Shown here piece by piece: positions 7,951-16,243 of a stretch of 64,000 nt of DNA (the first letter of the stretch is position 1; each line of letters begins with the position of its first letter). The DNA is from Pseudomonas sp. WJP1 (GTDB lineage: Bacteria > Pseudomonadota > Gammaproteobacteria > Pseudomonadales > Pseudomonadaceae), in contig NZ_CP110128.1 of NCBI RefSeq assembly GCF_028471945.1, positions 2,964,501 to 3,028,500 on the forward strand, in the 5' to 3' direction. The translations under genes were made by a program, and so were the position numbers. The notes below the pieces were generated by a model, which was not told where the DNA came from, ran no database searches, and saw only the letters and a program-made list of their open reading frames with translations.

Positions 7951-10880
7951 TTGCAATTCCTGTTTTGGAGAGCTTTCTGTGCTTTTAAAACAGCGCTGTA
8001 ACAAATTTTTATGAATGGGTACCGTGTTAAAATACTCTCGTATATTTTAGATGTGTCGCAATCGATTTCGACCCCGTCTTCATTTGTGCAGCAAGATAGT
8101 ATCAGTCGGTCTATGTTCCAAAGTGGTTTGTTTGCACCGTTGAATTTTATTAGTCCAGAATTTGCGCTCTTCTCTCTGATATGATTAAAAATTTCTAGTA
8201 GCGTATTGTCTGAAAAAATGTATCTTTTATTGAATGTGAACCCTGTTTTTTTTGCAAATTTTGTTAAAACAGATTCCACGGTAGGAAGCCCATCTTCAGT
8301 TCTCCATTCTCTAGCGAATTGAGAGAAGCATTCATAAATGTTTTGATGGTTACCATCTGGTAGTGCTGATTTTCTCTCGCAAACTAAGGCTCCATAAGTA
8401 GAGATGAATATCAAACCAATGTCGTGCAAATGTTTCCGTTTTTCTAAAAGTTTGTTGCGAATTTCAGAATTTTTCTCAAGCGCAGCGAGAGTTATTTTTG
8501 CATATGAAAAATTTGTTTTAATTTGTGTTACTACTTTTGGAAGTGTAGGGCAGCCGTAAAGTTTAAAGTTCCAGGTTTCCAATATTTGTGAAGCTATGTA
8601 TTCATTGTTCCAGTACCATCTCAAGGATGAGTCTCTCTTAATTAGATTCGTACTTAGCATTCGATTGCCAAGCCCCTCATAAGCCCGCTGCATGGAATCG
8701 TTATTCAAGATGGCTTCATGTCGAATCAAAGTGTTATATTTAGCCTTGAAGCTACTGCAAACATTCTCCCAGGTGGGAAGTCCATTATCTACAGTCCACG
8801 AATTCATTAGTGATTCAAATTCTTCTAAAATGTTGTTGTCAATGCTGCGAATTAGAATTCTACCATGCTTGTAAGCCTGTTTTTTAACTTGATCTGAGTT
8901 TAGAGTGCGAGAAATAATCGCCTTTGAAACTATGTTGTCTGTTGGAGTGTCTGGTGCTAGCGCGCATAATGCGTTGGCGGGAATCGAACTGTCCGAGCAA
9001 ATTTCTATTTGCTTTTTGTATCTTGATATTTTGTTTTTATGTGAATTAAGGAATTTTTCCGCGCCGGGTTCTCCTTTGTCTACTGCAATTTGAGCGGCAG
9101 CTATTACGGGTTGTAGTTTCTCTACCATTCTATGTGCTGCTAATAATGATTTGTCGTCCCCTCTTTTAAAGCAATGTTCAGAACAGTCAATGCATTGAAA
9201 GACATTGGGACACGGACCTGAATTGTAGTTGTGTCGGCATAGGCCAAGTTCTGTTACGTGAAGCGAACCAATTATTATTTTGAAAAATTGCTCGGTTGAT
9301 ACCCCAGTTTGTTTGTGTTCCTGCTCGTATAAATCATCTAAAAAACCGCCGAACTCAAATCCTGCCCCAATCGCATTTTCATCAATGAGATCAATTTTTT
9401 CCAAAGGAGTACGATGATCATAATCGTCATTTTGTTCCACTGAGCTTCTACCGGACCACATTGCAATCAATCGCTGGTCTATGTGCTTGCTCTGCGCCAA
9501 CGTATTAAGAAAATGACGCATAGCATGTGTGCCTAAGGAGAGGTCTTCACGCTCGCGGCCTCGGAAAAACAATCTACCAAACCACGATTGGAGCTTGTTT
9601 GTCGAAAAAAAACAAGGTACGTAATGGCACTGCCAATAAATTTTGAAGTTGGGAGTTTTAGAGGAGTATGGATATACAAATAAGCAATCCTTGAATTCAA
9701 CATTGGAAACGCCATCTACGAAAGGGAAGGTAGATGACAGATTTTTGATAACCCACCCATAAAGGTTAGTCGCGCTGATGAAAGCCGCGTCCTTCAGTAA
9801 AATTTTTTCATTGTGGCGGTAATAGTTGGAAGAATCTGACTGAAACAACCTGCCTAGTCCAGGAGGTAAAATTGCGGCAGGTAATGAATTGTTTCTGTTC
9901 GCATATAGTTTTTGAGAATACACTCCATCGCTTCGCTCATAGCCGATTAAGGCTAATGCCTCTTGAACATTATATGTTTTCCGGTCTCTTAAATGCTCGA
10001 GGCCTTTCGGGATGTAAATGACGTTGTTCTCTTTGTACCAGGCTGCTGCGTCTCTTGCGGATTGGCCAAATTTGATAAGCTTCTGGACTGCTTCCCCGAT
10101 AACCTCTTCAAACTCGGCACAAGGTGGCCTCTTTACGACGGACTTACCGTTTTTGGCTGGCATAGGAAAGCATAAACCAAATCCGTCCAGAGACGTAATA
10201 CAGTCAAGATTCAACGTCACTATTTCAGAGGATCTAGACGGCGCATAGTTCAATAGTGCGAACGCTGATGAGACTATTGTTTCAAAACCATTCTGAGGAA
10301 GCCTAAATGATTCAGTCAGCATTTTGCATGCCTCGAGATCTGGCAAGAGTGTTTTTGTTGAGCGGGGTGGCCTAATATGAGGATTCTCAGTGTATTTTAT
10401 ATTCTCTGGGGATAAATTATATTTCTTATAGGTTTTACCTATGTTGGCAAGTCCGGCTCCCGTGCGAAACTTTACTCCCAGTGAGAGGTTGTTTTTATTT
10501 GAGGCGCGTAGAAAGTCTGAGTTGGTAATTTCCCATGGTTTTTTAAATGAAGGTAGAGAATCAATAAGAAAATAGAATCCAGTGGCAATATCTCGAGATT
10601 TCTTTTTTTCTTCCAGTGAGCGGATAAGATGAAATAGTTTAAGCGTGACAATCCAGTCCTCGTCTGCGCAGACGAGTTTGAATATGCCACTTTCTTTTTT
10701 ATAAGTGGGAGGTAGCGCATGGGCAAAATCACATGGGTCGCCTTTGAGCATCATGTTGTTCGGGAGTTTGTATTTCAATGCTAGATTTATATTTTTTCCG
10801 CTCATTATTTGGTCTTGGAATAGCGGTATAAATACTTCCTTGAATGAGTCGAAGTTTAGCTGAGGTGTGTTTTTGCTCAT
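7947..10880 (-). CDS. Large tyrosine recombinase/integrase-like protein (third recombinase)
   Basis: A 977-aa protein. A central tyrosine-recombinase catalytic domain can be traced: APSRSSEIVTLNLD (first Arg, about residue 220), GTHAMRHFLNTLA (His-x-x-Arg-His, about 455), MWSGRSS (Trp at the second-His position, about 475) and NDDYDHRT (likely nucleophile Tyr). It is followed by a Cys-rich segment (LCRHNYNSGPCPNVFQCIDC plus SEHC), probably zinc-binding, and about 400 further residues of unknown fold. Most integrases are 300-450 aa, so the C-terminal extension is unusual. It starts at ATG 10880 in an ATGA overlap with the preceding gene; the in-frame codons before it lie inside that gene. Confidence 0.8.
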   Translation of the reverse strand: MSKNTPQLNFDSFKEVFIPLFQDQIMSGKNINLALKYKLPNNMMLKGDPCDFAHALPPTYKKESGIFKLVCADEDWIVTLKLFHLIRSLEEKKKSRDIATGFYFLIDSLPSFKKPWEITNSDFLRASNKNNLSLGVKFRTGAGLANIGKTYKKYNLSPENIKYTENPHIRPPRSTKTLLPDLEACKMLTESFRLPQNGFETIVSSAFALLNYAPSRSSEIVTLNLDCITSLDGFGLCFPMPAKNGKSVVKRPPCAEFEEVIGEAVQKLIKFGQSARDAAAWYKENNVIYIPKGLEHLRDRKTYNVQEALALIGYERSDGVYSQKLYANRNNSLPAAILPPGLGRLFQSDSSNYYRHNEKILLKDAAFISATNLYGWVIKNLSSTFPFVDGVSNVEFKDCLFVYPYSSKTPNFKIYWQCHYVPCFFSTNKLQSWFGRLFFRGREREDLSLGTHAMRHFLNTLAQSKHIDQRLIAMWSGRSSVEQNDDYDHRTPLEKIDLIDENAIGAGFEFGGFLDDLYEQEHKQTGVSTEQFFKIIIGSLHVTELGLCRHNYNSGPCPNVFQCIDCSEHCFKRGDDKSLLAAHRMVEKLQPVIAAAQIAVDKGEPGAEKFLNSHKNKISRYKKQIEICSDSSIPANALCALAPDTPTDNIVSKAIISRTLNSDQVKKQAYKHGRILIRSIDNNILEEFESLMNSWTVDNGLPTWENVCSSFKAKYNTLIRHEAILNNDSMQRAYEGLGNRMLSTNLIKRDSSLRWYWNNEYIASQILETWNFKLYGCPTLPKVVTQIKTNFSYAKITLAALEKNSEIRNKLLEKRKHLHDIGLIFISTYGALVCERKSALPDGNHQNIYECFSQFAREWRTEDGLPTVESVLTKFAKKTGFTFNKRYIFSDNTLLEIFNHIREKSANSGLIKFNGANKPLWNIDRLILSCCTNEDGVEIDCDTSKIYESILTRYPFIKICYSAVLKAQKALQNRNCK

Positions 10881-11470
10881 GAGGCGCGCTCTTGGTTGAC
10901 ACTCAATTTTGAGATCCACATGTCGCATGCCTCTACATATTCCAATACCGTATTTTTAATTTTAATGTCAGGTTGGTTTTCGTATTCGCTGATTAGATAC
11001 TCTTTATATTCGCCAAACGGTGCGTCTCGAAATGGTTCAAATTTCGAGCAAAGCAGGCATGCAATTGGTGCATGATCTGTACAGTTTGCCATGGTCCCGC
11101 AAACGCCAATTGGCTTTGCTTGTGCAATTCCATAATGGCGTTGTATGGAGTTGGGCATTTCCAAAACGGCTTTTTCATATCCACCTTCATAAGGTGTACC
11201 TAGAAATAATTTCGCAATGGAGGTAAGTGCCGGTCCTAATTCCTCTTTGATCCTGGCTTGTGCTTCAGGTATAGAATCGATATAAGAGTTTGCCGAGGAA
11301 AGATTATTGTGCAAACCTAAGTACATAAGTTCATGTGCGCTTGCTCCATTTACGGCTGCGCGTGTTAGCAAAGTGTGTTTGAATCTAATGAAATTTATAT
11401 TTACTCTTCCTCCAGTAACTCTGCTACTTCTAACACCCATTTCATAAATGACATTCTTAAGTCTTGTCAT
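10877..11470 (-). CDS. Tyrosine recombinase 2, C-terminal half (split protein)
   Basis: A 197-aa protein holding the second half of a tyrosine recombinase active site: RFKHTLLTRAAVNGASAHEL (His-x-x-x-x-x-Arg region), YLGLHNNLSSANSYID (second His and nucleophile Tyr). A Cys-containing tail follows (GVCGTMANC...CLLC), as in TnpB-type recombinases. The first Arg and the Lys are in the upstream gene. The ATG at 11470 overlaps that gene's TAA as TAATG; a TTG at 11488 is the other possible start. Alone it lacks half of the catalytic residues. It is either a coupled split enzyme or the product of a frameshift. Confidence 0.65.
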   Translation of the reverse strand: MTRLKNVIYEMGVRSSRVTGGRVNINFIRFKHTLLTRAAVNGASAHELMYLGLHNNLSSANSYIDSIPEAQARIKEELGPALTSIAKLFLGTPYEGGYEKAVLEMPNSIQRHYGIAQAKPIGVCGTMANCTDHAPIACLLCSKFEPFRDAPFGEYKEYLISEYENQPDIKIKNTVLEYVEACDMWISKLSVNQERAS

Positions 11471-12402
11471 TAGGGAACAGCATTGCAACGAGTATTGGGC
11501 AGTTTTTTTATTTCCTCTTCGGTAATCGTAAGCCCAGCTACCCCAGAGGAATTATGGATTAAATAAGTTCTATTCCTGCTAATGCAAATAGGTACCATAT
11601 AATCGAGCAGGGTGTTCACCAGCGGTGGAAGTCTGACATTGATGTAGACAGGTTTGTTTTTTCTTTTCTGCTTGATTATTTCAATTTTTAGTGTCCAGTT
11701 TTTCTGGGGTTCACTGTAAGTTAAGTCATTTAGCTTTATATTGAGAATTTGGCTTTGCCTATATCCGAGTACCAGAGCCAAAAAGAAAACGGCTAAGTGT
11801 TCAATTTCCAGCAGACCATTTTCGTAACCTTTGCAGATAGCGAAGGTTACATCTCTTACCTCGGTTTCGGTCAGTGCTCCATTTACAGGGTCGGCCGAGC
11901 TTATGGCGCTCCCGTTTTTTCTTGACGATGTACGGATTATATCAACTGCTAAATTATACTCATCGCACCATAGAACTTCTTTGTCTCCGTTGCATGCAAC
12001 TATAAAGGCTTTCATATTAGGGTTGCGCTTTAACCAGTTTATGAAAGAGGACCATAACTCTTTACTTTCACTTATCTTATGTATTGTGCGTCCTTGGCTG
12101 AGGGTGGCTTCACTAAGCAGCTTACAAAGCTCTTTGAGTTTCCTGCAGAATGTCTGAATGGAAGATAGTGCGTAGCATTCTGCTATGCGTGAGCAAAGTT
12201 CATGGCGAAATGACTCTATGATGTCGTCGCCTAGATAGTTCTGCATCTGCTTGAAATCTATCGCGCACTGGCCACTCAAGGTCTCATGTTTAATTGTTAG
12301 TTTTGATCCTACAATAACATCAAGTTTTGTCTTTTGATGGTATACAGTTATTTCTTCAAATGGCTGGTTTAATTTTTTTTTAGTCGTTTGACTGTGCGCC
12401 AT
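11470..12402 (-). CDS. Tyrosine recombinase 2, N-terminal half (split protein)
   Basis: A 310-aa protein with a core-binding-like helical region (about 50-150) and the start of a catalytic domain: LALVLGYRQSQILNIKLNDL (first catalytic Arg) and IEIIKQKRKNKPVYINVRLP (beta-hairpin Lys). It stops before the His-x-x-Arg box, which is in the next frame downstream. The start is ATG 12402 with AAGGA eight bases upstream, overlapping the end of recombinase 1 by 23 bp; the frame extends to 12492. Joined to the following 197 aa it would make a TnpB-like enzyme of about 505 aa. Confidence 0.65.
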   Translation of the reverse strand: MAHSQTTKKKLNQPFEEITVYHQKTKLDVIVGSKLTIKHETLSGQCAIDFKQMQNYLGDDIIESFRHELCSRIAECYALSSIQTFCRKLKELCKLLSEATLSQGRTIHKISESKELWSSFINWLKRNPNMKAFIVACNGDKEVLWCDEYNLAVDIIRTSSRKNGSAISSADPVNGALTETEVRDVTFAICKGYENGLLEIEHLAVFFLALVLGYRQSQILNIKLNDLTYSEPQKNWTLKIEIIKQKRKNKPVYINVRLPPLVNTLLDYMVPICISRNRTYLIHNSSGVAGLTITEEEIKKLPNTRCNAVP

Positions 12403-13600
12403 AACTAACGTCCTTGCTAAGTTTGTTGTGGAGAGATCGGTCTTCTGATAACAATCGTTCATTTCCGATTTTTTGAAAAGCATATTTTGCATAGTATTCT
12501 GGCATTGAAGACTTCAAACTCCATCCCATCTGAACTCGAAGAACGCTTAATGCGTTGGAGATGATTCTCTCTTTTTCTCTTCCAGTCACAAAAGATGCTT
12601 TTTCATATTCGTTAAAAATAAAGTTGCATGACCAAGAGTGTCGTAGGCTATGAGGAGTGATTTTTAATTCGATTTGCTCGCTCAGTGTTTTGAAAATCTT
12701 ACCTACAGCATCGTTTGATAGCGGTTGCCCAGAAATACCGATGATTAAGAATGGGTGTTTGATACTCGCTTTTATTTTTTTTCTTTCGATAATATATCTT
12801 TCGATAAGTCCCCATAATGAGTCCGAAATTTTCAGCTCTCTGTTAAATGTCTTCACGGTAGCGGGCGACGTTCTAGGGTCCAGGTTCATGTCAGTACTCG
12901 CTTCAATTTTTGTAGTTACATATCCTCGATTTGTTCGTTGAAATCCGTCCACTCTTATACCGAGTAACTCACTGTTCCTGATGCCCGATTCACGCAGAAG
13001 ATGAAATACAACTAGATCCCTATGTACTAGGAATTTTTCTCTGTTTTTTGAGTTTGACTTTATTGTTAAATCCATTTTTATATAGTCTTCATTTGTCCAA
13101 GGTTGAACAATATTTTCATTGTCGGAGTTGTAGCTTCTAAGTTGATTTTTGAGTCTGTCTCTGAAGTCGCTAAGGGATTTTCTTTTATCCTTGTTTGTGC
13201 CGAGTATTAATTCTTCAGCGATATATTCTAGAAATTTTTTTGCTATACCGCATCTCCTGTCATAAGTGGAGTTGGATACTTTTTTCGGATTTATAATGCC
13301 TATTCCCGCGATTCGGTTTTCGAGGGTTGATTTTGTTTCCGTAAGATGAGTGCGTAATTTTGTAAGCTCTCCATTGGTGAGAAAGCTTCCGTTTGAAAAT
13401 CTTCTTATATAGTCAATTTTTTTATAATAAAAAAACAGTATGACTAGGCACAGATCGTAACTATACGTAATTAATGACTTTGGTCGAGTTGTGGGGTGTT
13501 GATTGATAAGCCAATAGTTTGCCCAAAACACAGGCTTGTCATTGTTAAAAATCAGTGCTGTGGGATTACCGCTTGAACTTTTGAATTCAAATACTTTCAT
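12380..13600 (-). CDS. Tyrosine recombinase/site-specific integrase (first recombinase)
   Basis: A 406-aa integrase with all catalytic landmarks: LLRESGIRNSELLGIRVDGF (first Arg), an EASTDMNLD/KTFNRELKI hairpin region, ITPHSLRHSWSCNF (His-x-x-Arg-His), LRVQMGWSLKSSM (Trp at second-His position) and PEYYAKYA (nucleophile Tyr). The N-terminal 170 residues form the SAM-like core-binding part. The start ATG at 13600 has AAGGAG upstream. It is the first gene of the operon, comparable in place and size to TnpA of multi-recombinase transposons. It should cut and rejoin the element ends, probably together with the two downstream recombinases. Confidence 0.88.
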   Translation of the reverse strand: MKVFEFKSSSGNPTALIFNNDKPVFWANYWLINQHPTTRPKSLITYSYDLCLVILFFYYKKIDYIRRFSNGSFLTNGELTKLRTHLTETKSTLENRIAGIGIINPKKVSNSTYDRRCGIAKKFLEYIAEELILGTNKDKRKSLSDFRDRLKNQLRSYNSDNENIVQPWTNEDYIKMDLTIKSNSKNREKFLVHRDLVVFHLLRESGIRNSELLGIRVDGFQRTNRGYVTTKIEASTDMNLDPRTSPATVKTFNRELKISDSLWGLIERYIIERKKIKASIKHPFLIIGISGQPLSNDAVGKIFKTLSEQIELKITPHSLRHSWSCNFIFNEYEKASFVTGREKERIISNALSVLRVQMGWSLKSSMPEYYAKYAFQKIGNERLLSEDRSLHNKLSKDVSYGAQSND

Positions 13601-14078
13601 GCCGACTCCTTCACAGGAAGTAATGAAGGGGCGGTTGGTGTCTTTGAATTATTTTTTAACTTGAGGAAAAGATACCCGTCAGCGATTACTGACGCAGTAG
13701 CTTCAATCTGATTTGGTGGGATGTTAGATTGATAGTTTTCACAAATAGCAGGTGCCCGGCGCATATCAACGATTCCTTGATAAAGTAAACATCAAAGTCA
13801 ACGCTGATCACTCGCACACTGCCAAATTTCTTAGGGCTTTAGTGTTTCAAGTTGAACTAGCTGATGGACCAGGCAGACCTACGCCGGGGCTGCCATTAGG
13901 ATCAATTATGCACAGGAATTTAGATGAATCAACGGGTGATTCGTGCTTCGGCTAAATTTATATAGTAGTCAACACGTTGTATGTTACGTATAAAGTCCAT
14001 GTTGACTTCACGGTTTTCCTCACTTTGTTGACCGGACAACCCAATTTTCCCCGTTTACACTGAAGAATATATAAATAG
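13601..14078. other. Non-coding right end of element with repeated AGTCAAC motifs
   Basis: AT-rich sequence upstream of the first recombinase. It contains five copies of AGTCAAC or its complement: 13797-13803 (+), 13967-13974 (+, AGTCAACA), 14000-14007 (-, TGTTGACT), 14026-14032 (-, TGTTGAC) and 14077-14084 (+, AGTCAACA, just past this interval). They probably mark recombinase arm or core sites, and the operon promoter must also lie here. A 67-codon frame at 13752-13955 has no ribosome site and is not called. Confidence 0.5.
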
Positions 14079-14324
14079 TCAACAAAAGGTTCTTCGGGCG
14101 GATAATACCTGGCCGCCATTGCGCCCGGTGGCGCCCCAGCCGATCTTGTGGCTTTCGACGATGGCGACCTTCAGGCCTTTTTCCGTCAGTTCGACCGCGG
14201 TGGCGACGCCGGTGAAACCGCCGCCGATGATCACCACGTCGACGCGGTGCTGGCCTTGCAGGGTTGGGTAGTCGGTTTCGTGGTTGAGGGTGGCGGTGTA
14301 GTAGGAATTGGTGCGTTGGGTCAT
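14079..14324 (-). pseudogene. N-terminal fragment of puuB-like gamma-glutamylputrescine oxidase
   Basis: Starts MTQRTNSYYTATLNHETDYP, then the FAD-binding VDVVIIGGGFTGVATAVELTEKG and IGWGATGRNGGQV characteristic of DAO-family gamma-glutamylputrescine oxidoreductases. Homology ends after GGQV at about 14106, where element sequence begins; eight alien residues follow and then a stop. About 72 of the usual 425-430 residues remain, so it cannot be functional. The missing C-terminal part is not found anywhere in the window. Its start has AGGA upstream. It sits directly downstream of the matching glutamine synthetase-like gene, as in put/spu polyamine operons. Confidence 0.88.
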
Positions 14325-14357
14325 GGGTAAGTCCTGGCAGGGAAGGCAGAGAAGATC

Positions 14358-14451
14358 CCTGTGGGAGCGGGCTTGCCCGCGAAAGCGGTGTGTCATTTAG
14401 CAGAGATGCTGACTGACACGGCCTCTTCGCGGGCAAGCCCGCTCCCACAGG
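14358..14451. repeat. REPIN (inverted REP pair)
   Basis: CCTGTGGGAGCGGGCTTGCC at 14358 and its complement ending at 14451 are inverted arms of about 26 bp around a short unique spacer. It lies between the puuA-like gene and the puuB fragment. Confidence 0.9.
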
Positions 14452-14476
14452 TTTTTGCGGTGCATGAATGGGCGAG

Positions 14477-15841
14477 TTACGCCTCAGTCAGATACCAACG
14501 CCAATCCTGCTCACCCACTTCAGCCATGAACTGCCGGTACTCGGCACGTTTGACCGCCAGGTACACCCCCAGAAATTCCTGTCCCAATGCATCCCGCGCC
14601 CACGCCGAATTTTCCAGCGCCGTCAGTGACGTCAGCCAGTCGGTCGGCAGCAGTTGCGTGGCCTGCGCGTAGCCGTTGCCTTGCACCGGTTCGCCCGGGT
14701 CGAGGTGCTCGCTGATGCCGCGATGGATGCCGGCCAGGATTGCCGCCGCTGCCAGGTACGGGTTGGCGTCGGCGCCGCAGATGCGATGTTCGATGTGGCG
14801 ACTGTTGGCCGGGCCACCGGGAACCCGCAGGCTGACGGTGCGGTTGTCGACGCCCCAGGTCGGGGCCAGCGGCGCGTAGCTGTTGGCCTGGAAACGCCGG
14901 TAGGAGTTGGCATTGGGGCAGAACAGCAACAGCGAATCGAGCAGCGAGGCCAGCATGCCGCCGATGGCGGTGCGCAGCAGCGGGGTGCCGGCCGGATCCT
15001 CGGACGCGAACAGGTTGCGCCCTTCGGCATCGGCGATGCTGACGTGCATGTGCATGCCGGTGCCGGCCAGATGATCGAAGGGTTTGGCCATGAACGTCGC
15101 CTGCATTCCGTGCTTGTGGGCCACGGCCTTGACCAGGCGCTTGTAACGCACGGCCTGATCCATCGCCTGCAAGGCATCGCCGTGTTCCAGGGTGATTTCC
15201 ACTTGCCCCGGGGCGTATTCGGAAATCGCCGTGCGCGCCGGAATGCCATGGAGTTTGCACGCGGCATAGAGGTCGGCGAGGAAGGGTTCGATCTGCTCCA
15301 GCTCACGCAGGCCATAGACTTGGGTGTGTCGCGGTCGACCGCCGTCAGCGTCCAGCGCCGGTTGCGGGCGACCGTTGTGGTCGCGCCTGGCGTCCAGCAA
15401 ATAGAACTCCAGCTCGCACGCCATCACCGGGTGGTAACCCTCGGCCTGCAGGCGTTCGATGACCTTGATCAGCAGGTGCCGTGGGTCAGCGATGCTCGCC
15501 GGCAGGCCTTCTTGCGGGTGCATGCTGACTTGCACCGCCGCCGTCGGAATCTGCCGCCACGGCAAACGCACCAGGCTGCCTTCGAGCGGATAGGCGCGGC
15601 AGTCAATGTCGCCCACATCCCAGACCAACCCGGAGTTCTCGACGTCATCGCCCTGCAAGGTCAGGCCGAGGATGGTGCTGGGCAGCGGGCGGCCGCTTTC
15701 ATAAACCGCCAGCAGTTCCTCGCGGTGCAGCAGCTTGCCGCGCGGCACGCCGTTGGCATCGAGAATGAACAGCTCGATCATGTCGATATCGGGGTTGTTC
15801 GCCAAAAAGCGTTGGGCGTCTTCAAGGGCTGCGAATTTCAT
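14477..15841 (-). CDS. Glutamine synthetase family, probable gamma-glutamylputrescine synthetase
   Basis: A 454-aa ATP-dependent ligase of the GS-II-like/PuuA group, predicted to join glutamate to putrescine or another polyamine in the cytosol. GS landmarks are ACELEFYLLD (metal-binding Glu), FMAKPFDHLAGTGMHMHVS (His and ATP-binding), ANSYRRFQANSYAPLAPTWGVDNRT and IEHRICGADANPYLAAAAILAGI (catalytic loop). Length agrees with PuuA (about 450-470). The next gene downstream is the truncated puuB-like oxidase, its usual pathway partner, so the pathway at this locus is interrupted. A promoter with an operator palindrome lies 330-390 bp upstream. The polyamine specificity is inferred from this context. 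Confidence 0.88.
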   Translation of the reverse strand: MKFAALEDAQRFLANNPDIDMIELFILDANGVPRGKLLHREELLAVYESGRPLPSTILGLTLQGDDVENSGLVWDVGDIDCRAYPLEGSLVRLPWRQIPTAAVQVSMHPQEGLPASIADPRHLLIKVIERLQAEGYHPVMACELEFYLLDARRDHNGRPQPALDADGGRPRHTQVYGLRELEQIEPFLADLYAACKLHGIPARTAISEYAPGQVEITLEHGDALQAMDQAVRYKRLVKAVAHKHGMQATFMAKPFDHLAGTGMHMHVSIADAEGRNLFASEDPAGTPLLRTAIGGMLASLLDSLLLFCPNANSYRRFQANSYAPLAPTWGVDNRTVSLRVPGGPANSRHIEHRICGADANPYLAAAAILAGIHRGISEHLDPGEPVQGNGYAQATQLLPTDWLTSLTALENSAWARDALGQEFLGVYLAVKRAEYRQFMAEVGEQDWRWYLTEA

Positions 15842-16175
15842 TGTTCATCACTCACGTTGGCGTCCCGCGGACGCACGGATTCAGGCCAAAACGCGACGAC
15901 GGATAAAGACCCGCGGCGCTCTGGCAGCGATAGCGAAAAGGGAGGGGGGCTCTACGCGTCGTGGACGCGATCAGGCGAGCGGGGTGCTATCCGGCGGGCG
16001 TGCGGAGTGACGCAGTTTGGAGCGGCGCAGGGCCATGGGCAGGTTGACGATGCGCTTCATGAGGCAATGCCGTCCACGACCCCTACAGAGGGGGTCAGGA
16101 ATGAGACATCCAGCAAGTGGTGCTCTGACGGTGTGGTGCTCATGACTCAAGTTTCCAGCAGGGGAAATCGTCGGT
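15842..16175 (-). other. Long leader of puuA-like gene with two tiny overlapping frames
   Basis: This stretch lies between the palindrome and the puuA start. On the minus strand a 28-codon frame (start ATG 16143) ends in an ATGA overlap with a basic 29-codon frame that starts MKRIVNLPMALRRSK. Neither has a strong ribosome site and neither resembles a known peptide. They may be leader peptides or chance frames. Confidence 0.35.
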
Positions 16176-16197
16176 GGCGGATAACAGGTTATCCGCC
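16176..16197. promoter_or_regulatory. Perfect 22-bp operator palindrome
   Basis: Arms GGCGGATAAC and GTTATCCGCC are separated by AG. The loop is too short for an RNA hairpin, so it is read as a protein-binding DNA palindrome. It covers the expected +1 region of the promoter at 16206-16234, a repressor position. The regulator is not identified. Confidence 0.65.
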
Positions 16198-16205
16198 GTG
16201 ACTGG

Positions 16206-16234
16206 ATACTAGGGGTGAAAGTGCAGCCTGTAAA
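16206..16234 (-). promoter_or_regulatory. Sigma-70-like promoter for puuA-like transcript
   Basis: Minus-strand -35 TTTACA (16229-16234), 17-bp spacer and -10 TAGTAT (16206-16211). It is immediately followed by the 22-bp palindrome and reads toward the glutamine synthetase gene. Confidence 0.5.
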
Positions 16235-16243
16235 CGACTGTTT

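Larger units (their letters stand above)
7490..14108. mobile_element. AT-rich multi-tyrosine-recombinase element, right end inside puuB
   Basis: An AT-rich island of about 6.6 kb in a GC-rich chromosome. Its five leftward genes overlap by coupled starts: tyrosine recombinase 1, the split recombinase 2, a very large recombinase 3 and a small accessory protein. The layout recalls transposons and islands mobilised by two or three tyrosine recombinases plus a small helper (Tn554 TnpA/B/C, RIT elements, gamma-mobile-trio islands), but I cannot assign it to one of these. The right junction is sharp: homology to an FAD oxidoreductase gene stops at about 14106-14109. The left boundary is inferred from composition only. 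Cargo, if any, would be the small-gene zone at 3.4-7 kb. Confidence 0.7.

Noticed and set aside
11460..11500. Programmed -1 ribosomal frameshift joining the two halves of recombinase 2
   Set aside because: The bases at the overlap (TGTTCCCTAATG) do not form a canonical X-XXY-YYZ slippery heptamer, and slippage on CCC-T would lead to the third frame. A TAATG re-initiation explains the junction better.
13752..13955. 67-codon frame opposite to the recombinase operon
   Set aside because: No ribosome site and it lies in the presumed end/promoter region of the mobile element.
14654..16201. 515-codon plus-strand frame opposite the glutamine synthetase gene
   Set aside because: It is the antisense of a clear glutamine synthetase; long antisense frames are expected in GC-rich coding DNA and no homologous motif is present.
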